NCBI GenBank assembly: GCA_019188255.1
Contig: JAETXT010000007.1
Coordinates: 1,860,001-1,924,000, forward strand
DNA from: Verticillium longisporum
Lineage: Eukaryota > Ascomycota > Sordariomycetes > Glomerellales > Plectosphaerellaceae
DNA: 64,000 nt
Direction: 5' to 3'
Both the position numbers and the translations under genes were made by a program. Under the pieces are notes generated by a model. The model was not told the DNA's origin, ran no database searches, and worked only from the letters and a program-made list of their open reading frames with translations. Below are positions 12,214 through 24,271 of the stretch, piece by piece (the first letter of the stretch is position 1; each line of letters begins with the position of its first letter).

Positions 12214-14102
12214 ATGGCTGACCACCGGGTCCCCGTCTCGGGGGAGTCGGAAGAGCGGACAGAACCCTTCTCCCAGTCCGAGATTGATTCGCGCATGAAG
12301 AGCATTCGAGTCGAGGAACCCGACTACGATGTCATGTACGATACCGTCCCGCTGAACAAGCTGATGGTCGAGGAGCACCATCACAAGCAGGGCATCCGCA
12401 TCCTTGTGCGCCCTCTCACCAGGAGTCGATCCGTGAGTCCCGGCAACGGCAGCTGCCAGTGGCTGGCCCTGCGCGCAGAGGTTGCGTCTGAGGACGAGCC
12501 CCATCACAAGGTCTTGGCCGTGACTCAGACAGCGAGAGATATCAAGTTCTCCGTGCGCATCCCCTCCGAGCATCTGGGTGAAGATGAGGTGCAGCGCTCG
12601 GGTGTGTGGTGCGAGCTATACTACGACCCAGCAAGCGATAACCAGATTCTCCTCAATCGATCCGAGGTCCCAATATCCCTGACAAGACTCTCCGACGACC
12701 CGGCTAGTAGTCCGGGTCCTTGTTTCGAGGTCAAACCCTACATGTCCAAGGCCCTTTCGCCAGGCACATGGCGCATCATTGTCGACAATGTCTCCGTGCT
12801 CGATTTCAGGGTGCTGGAAAAGGTGCCCGCCATGCTGAAGCAGCAACAGCAACTTCCGGAAGCCATGTCCATGAGCTTTCTCAACTCGTCCGGAAAGAGG
12901 TCGTTGGAGGACACTGCTAATGAGGCTGCCGACGGTAGAGATGATAAAAAGGCGAGGTTGTCCGACGACGCAGCACCGAACAAGAATGACGGTGTCATCA
13001 TGTTCCTCCGTCCCGCCGCCGAGCCACTCGTCTTCCCGTTACCCTCTGCGAACAAGGGCAAGGAGGTCGTGTCCACCAATGGCCATGCGCTCCTAGATGT
13101 GGGCAACGACGAAATGGTTGAGATCCCTGGAAGCTGCGAAATCGACGCGTATACGGTTACCAAGCACGGCCAGATCGCATCAACGTCCCTCTCCTCTGTG
13201 TACACTGCCACCCATTCCAACGTTCCCGATGGCATCGTCACCGTCAAAGTCCTCAAGACGCTTCCGAATAGCTCCGCCGCTGCGCTCCAGCAGAAGCCAC
13301 AAGAGGCTGAGCGCAACGTCATCCGCCAAGCCGACATGTGGCTCCGTGAATACCAATCACAAGACGACTTGCGCCACGACTCCATCGTCCGCCTCTATGG
13401 CGGCGACGCCCGTTTCCTTTCTCTCTACATGGAACACGTCGATGCGCGCGACCTGTCCGCCCGCGGCGTATGGCGTTGTCCACGCAGCGACAACTTCATC
13501 GGCGACCGCACTGATGCCACACGCATTCTGCGCGATGTCGCCTCTGCTCTGCATTACCTCCACAGCCCCCGTCTCGACCACAATGATACCAAGCCCGCGA
13601 CCAGTCTGTACTCACGACACCGCGGTGCCGTCCTTTGCGTCTCTGGCCACTCAACAATGGCCGTCGGGCCCGCTACACACGGCGGCACACCATTCTACGT
13701 ACCCCGGAGTTCATCGGGGCCCGGCAGCGCGGTCCCGCCTCGGACGTCTGGGCTCTCGGCGTCACAATGCTCTACGTTCTCCGCCGCATGCCTTTCCCCG
13801 ACGGACGCGGACGCCAGGCGCACCCCAAGAGGCTATACTGGGTCATCGCCGACCTCAACCGGCCCGCGGGCCGCGCGCGCGGCGCCCAGGGCGCCGTCGA
13901 GCAGATGAAGACGTGGCTCGGCGAGGTGCGCGAGGCCGCCGACCGGCTGAACCCACGCGACAGACTTGAGCGGATCGTCAGAGAGATGCTCGTCCCTAAT
14001 CTCAACCAGCGCATCACAACGGCGCGTATCATGAGAGAATTGTTTGTCGAGAGGGAACAGCCGCAGCCGCAGCAGCCGCAGGCTGTCGTGGCGCGGGCAT
14101 GA
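12214..14102 (+). pseudogene. Protein kinase-like gene with broken catalytic core
   Basis: The start ATG at 12214 sits in a strong context (GCCATGG). The first roughly 465 codons are open: a beta-rich N-terminal region (about 25-215), a polar linker, then a kinase N-lobe with VTVKVLK (candidate ATP-binding Lys) and LRHDSIVRLYGG, and a C-lobe start with ALHYLHS and HNDTKPAT. From about 13605 the reading frame is scrambled. Frame +1 reads LATQQWPSGPLHT (13643-13681), the original frame reads GGTPFYVP (about 13682-13705), and a third frame reads PEFIGARQRGPASDVWALGVTMLYVL and onward to a stop at 14102. Together these are a kinase activation segment and lobe C, but no single frame contains them and no DFG motif remains. 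At least two single-base losses in G/C runs explain much of it (near 13681 and 13701-13705). This is either a decayed kinase gene or a locally poor sequence; no splice signals rescue it. Confidence 0.65.
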
Positions 14103-14772
14103 TGCGATGTTTGGTGGTGGCAGTAGTACTTGGGCTAACGATGACGAAGCGATGGGTTGGTTTGATGATATTGATGTATATAGCATTGTTTCGGCATTTT
14201 CTGTTTGGGCATCCCCTCCCCTGATTCTTCTTCTTCTTTTTCTTGGCTTTAAGGCACTGGCTCTTCTCATTTCGCCATTACCTTGCCTTTTTTTTTACTG
14301 ATAGCGCATGCATTCTTGGTAGAGTTGCTTGCGACGTGCTTTTAGATACCAGATTCCTATGACGGATGAGCGGGTGGCGTTTGATGGAGGAGCGCGAACG
14401 GTCATGCATGGATGCATGGGGTGATTGAATGATACAGTGGCATGGATATATATACCGTCGTAGCGCGCGGTGCGATTGGGGGCGGTGGTGGAGGACATGG
14501 GAAATAAACATGGTCGCTCATATGAAAAAGGTGTGGCTTGATGGCATCAAGATTTCAGTTCTTTTTCATGCTGCAAATGCATCGCCCAGCCTCGAGGGCG
14601 GGCTGGTATCACCACGCGTTATCTCTTTGATCATGTACAAGTCTTCCTCGCCCCATCTTCGCCATGCATTACTACGTTTTTCAAACTCTTTCCGTCCATC
14701 ATGGCGCTCGCGGAGCCCCTGCCTGTCCATTCCGTTATGGTGCTGTCGCACCCTGGACCGATCGAAGACCGC
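14103..14772. other. Convergent intergenic region, no gene seen
   Basis: These 670 bases separate the 3' ends of the kinase-like gene and the BIM1-like gene. They contain T-rich tracts suited to 3' UTRs and polyadenylation. Short open frames on the plus strand overlapping 14429-15265 are antisense shadows of the BIM1-like gene. Confidence 0.5.
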
Positions 14773-15553
14773 TTACAGGGTCAGGCCAAAGACGACAGCC
14801 ATCCCGAGACCGACGACGGTGGACATGTACGCCGAGTTGAGGGCTGCAGAGCTGGGCGGGGCCGTAGTGGCGGCGGCGCCAGCAGCAGAGGACGTCTCGC
14901 TGGCGCTGTCGTCGTCGCCGCCATCGTGGTCGTCGTGGTCGTCAGACGAGCCGCTGCCCTCGCCCTTGATGACGACGGCCTCGGCGTCCTCGGTGACGCA
15001 CTGGCCCTCGGCGGGGCCGGCGGCCTGGGAGGTCAGGCGAATGTCGGCGCAGTTGTACTGGGCCTGGCCCGATGGGCCGACCATGATGGTCTGGATCGAG
15101 GCGTTGGTGCCGTCCTCAATGTTGAGGTCCGTGGGCAGCGTGAGGCCGTCGAGGCAGAGGGTGCCGTGGCCGGACGTGTTGGTGAGCTGGGGCGTCAGGG
15201 AAATGTTGAACGAGGTGATGTTGCCGGTCGTGGGGCCCTCGAGGCCGACGTTGATGAAGGCGTAGTTGAAGGCGTGGCCGAGCTGGAAGGCGATCGAGCC
15301 GTTGGCCAGGGGCCAGTCGGTCCTGTTGCCGCTGCCGTACTCGACACCGCCGCCTGGAAGAGTCAAAAGTGTCAGTCATCTGCGAGCGTGTCTAACGGCG
15401 CCGCGAGAGAAACGTACAAGGCCACGTCCACTGGCTGTAGCCAGTCTCCTCGGTGTCCTCGAGCGTGTCGGCACGCCAGTCGGGGTAGAGGACGCTGTAG
15501 TGGGCGGCGGCGAGGCCGGCGGTGGCGAGGGTGAGGAACGACTTGGCGACCAT
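14773..15553 (-). CDS. BIM1-like copper-binding surface protein (X325/LPMO-like fold), GPI-type C-terminus
   Basis: Two exons, 15553-15418 and 15353-14773, joined across a 64-nt intron (GTACGT donor, CCAG acceptor), encode 238 residues. The signal peptide (residues 1-17, ending GLAAA) is followed immediately by His18-Tyr, so the mature protein starts with His, as in LPMO-like and BIM1/X325 copper proteins that bind copper with an N-terminal histidine brace. WTWPCGGVEYG spans the splice junction and matches the family Pro-Cys-Gly-Gly segment. Residues 46 to about 165 form the beta-sandwich, and then come a Ser/Asp/His-rich linker, an Ala/Ser-rich stretch and a terminal hydrophobic helix (about 218-238) typical of GPI anchoring. 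The family acts in extracellular copper handling rather than polysaccharide oxidation; that role is known for relatives and inferred here. The TATA box is at 15707-15718. Confidence 0.85.
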
Positions 15554-18030
15554 TGTGGAATCGGGGTGCTCTGACGAGGATGAGGCGGAGAGTCAATGGG
15601 GAGAGGCGTGTGTGGTGATCACAGCGGAGAGAAGATGGATGGAGGTGAGGTGAGGAAGCGCAAAAGTCCAGCTATCAAGGTTCTTTCGACGTGGGCATCC
15701 CTCATACCTTATATAAATAGGCCGAGTGATTTGGAGGTCTCACCCTCTCGCTCCCTCACCCCGCAAGCGGTATCACATCGTTTGCTTACCAGCCCTGACT
15801 GTGCATGGCATCAGTCGAGCAGAATAACGGGCAGGCCTCACCCCCGCAGTAGGCGTGTCTAGCCTTGCGCGCTCTTGCCTCGCTCGGCCTCCGGTTCCTG
15901 CCATTTGAGGCGATCCCCCGCGCATATCGTGGCTCGCACCACGCCGTCGGGCAGGGGCCACGAGGTTGGTGGTTGGTCTTTCCCTCCCAGAGCCATGCCC
16001 TCGTCCAATGGCAAGAGGTGCCCAAGAACGCCAGGTGAGCAAGTTTACCCACGCAGGAGGAGACCTAGCTTGTATCCCTGGAGCACCGATGGGCCCTTGG
16101 CGCGACGTCGAGATCCTTGGTAGACCGACCGGACTGACTTTCTGCACTGCAGTGAGCTGGTGTGGTGTTCGAAGCTCCCCAAACGGAACAGAGCAGTCGA
16201 TGTTGAGGAGCAGGAGCCTCCTGTGGCCCCGTACGACGACCCGCTAAACATGCATCCAACTGGACGCGGCGCCAATGCCATTGCTCCAAGCAGGAACGCC
16301 CGTGCCAGGGGCGGCAGAGACCCTGGCGCCGTTAGTGTCATTGGCGCTGGAATCTTGCTCAAACTCCCGCAGCGCTATCCCCAATGTGGGGTCACGACCC
16401 TTCGTTCCTCTCGACAACGACATGCCCCTCAGTAATTAGACTTCTACTGTGAAGCCCTGACAAGCTGCGATCAAGAGCGCTCTTTGACGTCCATTTCCAC
16501 GACTCGGCGCACGTCCCTTTGCGTGCTGTGGATTGGTGGCTTCTGGGTTCGTTTCGAATCGAAGATTAGGCCGGGACGCCATATTGTGCTCATCCGCAAC
16601 GGAAGATAGGTCCGACCTCCAGACCTAGAGCCTTCGGATCACAGGCTTCGTCTCGATGGCGAAACACCTTCTTTCTTTGATAACCGGATGGCACATGAGC
16701 TCGGATGACGGACTTGGCTGACTCGAATTCTAGGCTCTGCGTATCTCGCTGCTCATTGCTTTCGTCTCGTGAAGCGCACCATCCTGTTCATGATGCTGTC
16801 ATCGGTGCTACTGCCTTTGCGACACTACTGAACGAACGACAAGACGTCCGCGAGATCAGGCACTCCTAGCCTCTAGTAACATGAAGCTTAAACGCAACAC
16901 TCGAAACCCCCGCTCTACGGCGCATGCCGCACGATGCCCACGATGTGCACGTTCCCGACAGTCTGGTTACTAGGTCGCCTGCTCGGTTCTCGGGTCGATC
17001 CACACAAGCTCCCATGCATGCGTTCCTGTCTGACATGGGACATTCTTCTGGACGAGCTTTCTGCCAATGACGAAGAGCTTCTTCAAGCTCGACACCTCTT
17101 CGGCCTGCGAGGGGAATGACAGGCGGTTACTGGTGTTGCCGCGACGCCTCTGCGTATCGGCCGAGAGGCGCACGTCAGGCCCGTGCCGCGTTCTGCTCAG
17201 ACCTCTCTTGCCCATTTCTCACCAACGGACTTATCTCAACTTGTGGCATGTCTTTCGTGATACAGTGAGCGACGGCTGCCAGCCATCGGGAGGGTCTAAT
17301 TCCTTGAGTCGATGGGCTGGTTGTACCATTGTAGTTCACTGGCATCATATAACGTGATGCTCCGGTGTTCATCTTAATGTACGCAACGCACCGGGACGCT
17401 CTAGAAGTTTCAAACGATCTTCAAACATATTTAATTACTCATCGCTAGCTTTGGTGTAGTCGAACCAACCCGCAGACAGTCACGTACAGTCACGTGTGTG
17501 AAAAGGCCAACGCGAACAGTCTACCAGCATGTCTATGCGGAAGAGGTCTGTTGGAGCCGTTAAGTGGCAGTCCAATGACCGCTGTGCATCTCACATGATC
17601 ATGCAGCTGGTCATGAGCAAGGCGATATCGGCGGAGCTCCGCCACCTGCGCGCGCCATCCTCCAGATATTAGGCTAAGTGGAAGACCGACTACGCCGCAT
17701 ACTCATGAGAAAAATTCGCCGTTTCATTTGTTGCCAGGCCTTCTAAACTCATTTGCTTCACTGCAACTGCGAACAGCGGCTCATCCGCTACAAGGATCGC
17801 AGGCGCCAGGGAGTGCAGCCTTTCTAAAGTCATCACCTTATCTCTGTGCCTAGCCTATAGGAACCGCGGTCGTCCTAATGAAGTGTCGCGGCTAAAGGTG
17901 GCAAGATGCGGTGCAACATGGCATGCCATATCAATGTAATATCTCCATGCATATTTATGCGGATGAGGGCTACTGTGTCGCCTTTGATGGTACAGATGGA
18001 AGTGTCGCCGCCGATATCGACGATACCCCT
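15554..18030. other. Intergenic between divergent genes, no recognisable gene
   Basis: About 2.5 kb separates the BIM1-like gene (minus) from the tyrosinase (plus). Open frames up to 124 codons show no family signature and the composition is not coding-like. It includes the two TATA elements noted separately. Confidence 0.45.
15707..15718 (-). promoter_or_regulatory. TATA box of the BIM1-like gene
   Basis: On the minus strand the sequence reads TATTTATATAAGG, about 155 bases upstream of the start codon at 15553. It is the only good TATA element in the gene's upstream region. Confidence 0.55.
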
Positions 18031-18040
18031 TAGTATAAAA
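18031..18040 (+). promoter_or_regulatory. TATA box of the tyrosinase gene
   Basis: TAGTATAAAA lies about 85 bases upstream of the tyrosinase start codon at 18123, a normal spacing for a TATA-driven fungal gene. Confidence 0.6.
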
Positions 18041-18122
18041 CCAGTGTCCCTCGATACCAATCTGCGCAATACTCATTCTCCATCCATTTAGGTGTCGTTC
18101 CTCAGAGCCACAGGTCTTCATA

Positions 18123-19548
18123 ATGTTGCTGTCCATTGTCGTGCAACTCATGGTGACCGCCTTGCTGGCAGCCCAAGCATCCGCGGGACTATATCCACGG
18201 GACAGTGTGGATAGACTGCAGGATTCCGGCATGAAAAAGTTGAAGGCATACATCGCCGCGAATCCTCCCGAGTCCGGTTGCACTATTGAGAAAGCCATCA
18301 AGCGTAAGGAGTGGTACGGTGAACTCGTCGCATGTTGTCTCAGACAAAGCTCACACTACTCTGAACGTCATCTCTCACTCGTGGCGAAAGGCGGTTGTAC
18401 ATCAAGGCCGTCAAGTGCCTGCACAGCAGACCCTCGAAGTACCCAAGGAGCGAAGCCCCGGGGGCTCGAAGTCGCTTCGATGACTTTGTCGTGACGCATG
18501 TCCAGCAGACAATATCAATCCACGGAACGGCAAGACGCAACAAGTGACTCCGATTGGGACCATTCTGACATTGTCCAGGCAAACTTTCTCTCGTGGCATC
18601 GGTACTTCGTTTGGGCTTATGAAAAAGCGTTGCGAGAAGAGTGCGGATATCGTGGCTATCAACCGGTACAGTCTTACTTGTTCCCCTTTTCCCACACGCT
18701 CCATGATTGCTCATTCCCGCCAGTACGAGCATTGGCCGTACTACGCCTCCAACCCCCACGACTCCCCCCTTTTCGACGGCAGCGACGCCAGCATGTCCAG
18801 CGACGGATCGAAGGTTCCGCATGCAGGCTATCCATGGGCGGCATACAACATACCGCCTGGTGACGGCGGCGGTTGCATCATGGAAGGCCCCTTCAAGGAG
18901 TCAGTCGTCCCTCCTGCCTGACGTATTTGACAGTCTCCGCAAGTTATGTGGCTAACCTCCAGGTCAGCTTCAAGGTAAATCTCGGGCCAATGGTCCCTTT
19001 CCTCCTCGACATCCCCGCAAACCCTCGCCCCGACGGCTTGGGCTACAACCCGCGCTGCATCCGACGCGACATCAACCGGGTCGCAGCCAACTTCTCCAAC
19101 GAGCAGTACACGTACGACCTCATCACGAAGGAGACAGACATCTCCTCGTTCCAAACTGTGATGCAGGGCGACTTCAACAGCCTGAATATTGGCGTGCACG
19201 GAGGGTCCCACTTCATGGTCGGCGGTGATCCAGGCGGAGTGAGTTCCCTGCGCAAGCTGTCTTCCAAAGGCGGGGCTGATGACGTTACAGGACTTTTACA
19301 TCTCGCCAGGGGACCCGTCGTTTTACTTGCACCATGCCATGATCGATCGCGTCTGGTGGATTTGGCAGCTGCGAAACTTGGACGCGAGACTGGCTGCCGT
19401 TGCCGGGTTGACGTTTCCAAGTGATGGGTCTGGGGTCAGGAACGGGACGTTGGATGATCCAGTTGATCTCAATGTCAACGGGAGGGAATACAGGTTAGGG
19501 GACCTGCTTGACACGATGAACGGACCGTTCTGCTACATCTACGTCTGA
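18123..19548 (+). CDS. Secreted tyrosinase-like type 3 copper protein
   Basis: Six exons: 18123-18313, 18391-18529, 18579-18665, 18724-18899, 18968-19238 and 19291-19548. They give 373 residues, starting with a signal peptide (MLLSIVVQLMVTALLAAQASA). CuA histidines lie in FVVTHVQQTISIHGT and FLSWHRYFVWAYE; CuB histidines in GVHGGSHFMVGGDPGG and FYLHHAMIDRVWW. Tyrosinases oxidise phenols to quinones for pigment or secondary-metabolite chemistry. There are three oddities. Intron 2 (18530-18578) uses a GC-AG pair (GCAAGA donor, CTGAC branch). The acceptor expected for intron 1 at 18366 reads AC, so I use the next AG (18390), which drops eight codons that match the family perfectly (WSSLTRGERRLYIKAV register). 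The usual Tyr-Trp-Asp-Trp after GYQP reads YEHW. The copper ligands are intact, so the enzyme may still work. Convergent with the DUF4470 gene. Confidence 0.85.
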
Positions 19549-19890
19549 GATGAAGCGCAAATGCAGCTACAACTACCTCCGTCTCACTCGGGCGAAGGAA
19601 CAGCGCGTCTGTGCTGCTTTCTTCCATTGATCTCTGTTCTGTGCAGCTTACTCCTGCTTATCTCTCTATGTAAAGCATTCGGTGACTGTCTTGGCGAATT
19701 CACCGTCTCTCCTGGTGACCGTCCGAGCTTCTCGTTGCTCTCAAGCTGCTTAGTCGAAGCTTCTTCCAGTGCCTCGTTGTTGTCGATCCTTTCATACCAG
19801 CACTCACATGTTTGTTACACAATACTCCTCCATGGTGACAGAGCTCTCTTGGCAAGCACTATCGTCAGCTCCAAAGGCGATTCTGTCACC
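19549..19890. other. Convergent 3' intergenic region
   Basis: These 342 bases lie between the stop codons of the tyrosinase (plus) and the DUF4470 gene (minus). They are pyrimidine-rich on the plus strand. No gene is seen; the stretch should contain both 3' UTRs. Confidence 0.5.
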
Positions 19891-22800
19891 CTACTTCGCA
19901 GCAATACTGCTGCTTGAAGACTCGCCCTCATCCACGGGGTGCTCGGTCTCGAGATCGCCCTCGCTGTCCTCCATCCATCTCTGGAGAAAGTCGTCCACGT
20001 TATCGTCAGGCTCCTTCCACTCACCCTGAAGCCATGGCTCGCACTTCCTCAGGATGTTGCATGTCATGTCAAACGGGCCGTCCACACACATGTTCCAATC
20101 ATCAGTGCGATAGAGGAAGGCATTCCACAGATGCGACGACTCCAGCATGTCTTCAACAACATCGTTGCGCAGCCAAAACGACGCGATCTGTTTCTCGCCG
20201 TCCCACTTCCACGTAGTGACGACGTGGCTGTTGTTTCGAAGGAATTCTGCAAACTCAAAGTCGTCAGGCGATTCGCCGCGGGCCAGTGCCATTGCGAGAC
20301 CCGACCCGTCGAAAAGGTACTGGTCATGTTCTTTGACGAAGACGATGACGAACTCTGGCGCTTCGGGGTTCGGAATCTCAATGTCTCTGTCGGAATCCAG
20401 CAGCAGCTCAAAGCGGCTGACGTCTTGCAGGGTGAGCTTGCTGGTGACGATGCTGAAGTTGAGGAGGCGCTGCCAGATGACGGCTAGGGTGCTGAGCTCG
20501 GAGTGCCAGGGACGGAGGTTGATGCGCGTAAATTCGCGATCCATGTGTTTGCCGCTCATGTAGTCAGGTTCCATGAAGGACCAAATCTCGGTGGGGAAGC
20601 GAGCCTTCGTTTCGAAGTCTGGAGTGAGGATTCGGGCGACCTGTTGAAACAACAGGTGGGGGTCCAATCCACGATCGCTGAGTTGGGCCACGAGACGAAA
20701 GTACGACGACAGATTGAGCGAGTGGGTTCGATGACAGCGTTTGTTGCGGTTCAGGGTGCTGCGTGGATGAGGCGAAAGGCAAAGGGTGAGCAGATGCTGG
20801 TCGAGCATCATGGCAATCAGGTACCGTTTACCAGATGTCACCACAAGCGGTGTCTTCAGCTCGATTTTGTTCCATCCCATTGGCGTGCCCATGTGCAAGG
20901 GCCTTGCTTGATCCGAACGCGGGGCTTCGTCAACCAATTTCTGGGTGAGCTCGTCAAGAGTCAGACCATAGATGGCGGGGATCAGCTCACGCCTCTGAAG
21001 CCCGAGAAACTCGTTCAGGTAGTCAACATGACTGCGGTACTCCATAGTGCCCTCCCAAGCAGTAAACATGATATGGGAGCCATTATCGGTGGATTTCAAG
21101 ACATGCGGAACCGTCAGGAAAAGGGCCATGGGGCCGCCAGAGGCATCGCTGCTTTGGGTCAGCTCGATCAAACAGAAGGTCCATGGTCTTACTTACGCTA
21201 CACTGGACATGTCAACCTTGTCAAACTTGCAAGGGGTCTGGCTCGCAACGCCTTGAATACCGGAATTGTCGCTTTCATTCTCGCGCTCAGGCAAGCCCAG
21301 ACGTAGCTGCTCCAACACGTCGATGGCATCGCCGAGTACGATGTTCAGCTTGAGAGAGCCCCTGATCTGTTGGAAAGAGTCCCAAAAGTCCCGGAAGAAG
21401 ACCTGGAGTGCATTCAGAGCATTCGTTGGATTCTCAAGGTCGACCTTGGGTATAAGTCCCATTCCGGACAGGAGAACGGCTACACCGTAGCAGCCCGCAA
21501 ACTTGGGCACAACAAAGGGTTTGTGCCCCTGGCCGTTACCTTTGAATCCATCCACGTCTCCTACGAGCATGGTAGCGTTGGCCTTCCACGAAAGGCTTAT
21601 GTGGGTTCTCATGAGATCGACGAGCTCTTTCCTCTGTTGATCCCTGGCGCTGGCGCTTCCAGTGGTAGTATTGCACAGTACATGGTACTGTTGAATCACC
21701 TTGTAGAGCTGCGCGTCCTTGATGCGAGGGTCTTCGTCACCAAATGTCGGCCAATCGTCCTCGTCCTCAGAATCCTCGTAATCAGATTCATCGTCATCAG
21801 AATCCTCATCATCCGAGTCGACGTCAACGAAGCATTTCGGGAGGCCAAGGATACCAACATGGTTGGAGATATCGCTCTCAGCCTGGGTACTGAGCGAAGC
21901 TTTGGGGAACATGGAAAGCCACTTCTTCGGATCGGTCTGCTGAAGTTGGTTCATTTGGTTCGACTTGAGGATAGTGTCGTTCACAATCTGAAGTGAATAT
22001 CCTTGGTCGCATGGCTCCCACCATTTGGTGACGAAGGATGCAACCTGCTCTCGAGTCGACTTGGACATTTGAATGTAGTCGTGGAACGGATTCGCCTTGG
22101 GGTTGTTCCAATTGTGCAGAGCGTAGTTGACGAGACTGGCTGCAGCACGAACTGCCTCTGCTGCGCGGTCCGGGATAATGGGAGAGCTGAAGACAAAAGC
22201 CAGCGAGGCGGAAGAGATCTCGCGTTCTTGTTCGTCTAATTGACGGCTCTCTGTCTCCATCAGCTGAAGCATCACGAGGAGGCGGCCAATCGCTGCTGGG
22301 TGGTGATCACAGAGGGTCCAGTGAAGTTGTTGAGGCACCGCCTCCGCGTTCTCCTTCTTCCTCCGAGAAGCTAGCTTGGCTGCCACAATGACAGTTGCGA
22401 AAAAGTGACGCCCATCTCCTGGACCGGCGAGGAACAGATCAAACGGTCCGTCGCCTGATAGGAGCTTCGCGTCAACCAAGGGCCTTGCTGGCTCAGTGTG
22501 TATGGGGTCATAAGGAGTCTGCTGGGCACTGGAGAAAGGTCAGTACGGTAACATTCATCAAACCACCCTCCTGGCCCCAGAAGTGTGCTTACTAGGCAGG
22601 TTTGCCGAGGGGAATGCGGCTCTTGATCTTGCTTTTCAGAGCGTGTCGGGAAGGCTCGTGCTCGAGGCAGAGTTGGAGCAGTCTGTAAACGTCGTGCTCT
22701 GTGACATCGGTCTTAGACATACCCTCGAGGATCTGGGGGCTAATGACATCCAAGTGGGGACGAGCTGCCACCAGGTCAAGATTAGTGAGGTGGCGGGAAG

Positions 22801-23249
22801 CCAGCAAGTTTCGAAGGTACGAAAGGGTCGTGGTATTATCGGGATGGCGCGCTGCATGCCAGCCTTCCAGAGCTTTTTCGGCATACTTGTATGCCATCTC
22901 CACCTGTCCTTGTGCCATCTTGATTTCGGCAAGAAGGGCGTAGAGCTCGGGGTGGAATTTGTGCTTGCCAACCCTCATCTTGACTCCCTTCATGGCTGCA
23001 GACTCAGCTGGCGAAAGGGACCGTCAGTAATGATACTAAAGGGAGAAAGAATCAAACATGATGATACGTACCACCTGCGAAATCTCTACTTTCGAGCATT
23101 CTGAAGGCCACAGCCAGTTGTTGTTCGTCACTGTTTTCCACCTTGGTAGGAGCAGGGAGAGGTCGGACGCCAATGTCGATTCTTTTGGTTGTTTCCTCAA
23201 GATCAAGAGGCCCGTGCCCAGGCTCCCGAGAAGGTGAATTAGAATCCAT
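19891..23249 (-). CDS. Large DUF4470-domain protein
   Basis: Four exons, 23249-23072, 23007-22593, 22528-21197 and 21148-19891, are joined through introns of 64, 64 and 48 nt with exact phase, giving 1060 residues. An upstream in-frame ATG (23432) is possible. Residues 1-200 are helical and TPR-like (HPELYALLAEIKMAQGQVEMAYKYAEKALEGW). The DUF4470 domain follows at about 225-330, recognised by SGDGPFDLFLAGPGDGRHFFATV and LHWTLCDHHPAAIGRLLVM. Then come an acidic low-complexity run rich in Asp/Glu/Ser and a long helical C-terminal part with FLTVPHVLKSTDNGSHIMFTAW. In many fungi DUF4470 is linked to a MYND zinc finger; I see no MYND cysteine cluster here. The function is unknown. No signal peptide or transmembrane segment is visible, so it is probably intracellular. 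Confidence 0.85.
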
Positions 23250-24271
23250 GATATCGATATCTCTCACGTGCTCACAGAAAGCTGGGTGAGTTGTGGACAA
23301 GTAGTCAACGTGACTGACGTGTGCCGCGTGAAAAAGTCTTGCAGTGTGTGGTCTGAGAGGAACTTGAAAAAGTTCTCCTCGTGAGGATATGGAAGCTACG
23401 GCAGAATTTAAGGAGAGATCTCTCGCGGGCATGGGCTTGAGCCTCGGCGACGATGTGTTGCCCGCAACCTAAAAAGCGGCACTGAGCGCGTGACCTTGCG
23501 ATCGTGGACAGGCGGACGCACTAATAGGACATGAAGTAGACAAGCACCTTGAAAGGAATTCCAGGCGCCTCAATGATTTGGGCTTAATGCTGCATGATCT
23601 TTCTGGAGAGCTCGGTAAGATTGTGAGTGATGATGGCAAGGTATGATGTTGTGACAGCAGGTCTCAGGCTGATGCCTGTGATCACTCAGCCAACGTTCTG
23701 AGCCTGAGTTCTTGGCCACCTCTTGCCCTCATCAAAGAATAGGAACAAGTGTTAAGACTGGGCAGGTGCGGTACTGTAAAGCACCTGCCGACTTTCTAAA
23801 ATCCACAGTGACCTGAATGGTAGCCACAAAGCATCATCAAGTGCCTTAATATGGTCCAAGAAATTGATCACTAGACATCCATGGCAAGGCCAAGACAGAA
23901 TCCTTGCAAACTTCCTAGCCATAGAAGTGATAGTAGGAGAGAGTTTGTGGCACTTCGGCATTGTAACAAAATCAGATTCATGGCTGCCCTCCGGGGATCT
24001 TTGTCGAGGCAAGTGCACCAAAGGACGGTCCAACTTGGTCCGCTTCGCTTGCTCTCTGAACCTAGCCTTTTCTATACATCCCTTCTGACCGTCGATTGAC
24101 AGTTTCCGGTAGACAGTTCTATCGCCTTTTGCAATATGCACTACCAAGTCAACAAATGTTGGAGCATTTGAAGGAGACGCTCCTCGGTAAGAGACCAAAA
24201 GGGATCCACGTAACATATATCTCAAATAGCCGTATCTAGACCTGAGAAGACTGAAGCGCACGCTATTGCCT
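23250..24271. other. Intergenic, no confident gene
   Basis: This is the upstream region of the DUF4470 gene and the 3' flank of the PAP2 gene. A 176-codon minus-strand frame at 23752-24282 has no recognisable motif and overlaps the PAP2 stop, so I do not call it. Confidence 0.45.

Noticed and set aside
14429..15574. Long plus-strand frames (up to 278 codons) over 14429-15574
   Set aside because: They are antisense shadows of the BIM1-like gene in GC-rich DNA; the minus-strand frame carries the signal peptide, splice sites and family motifs.
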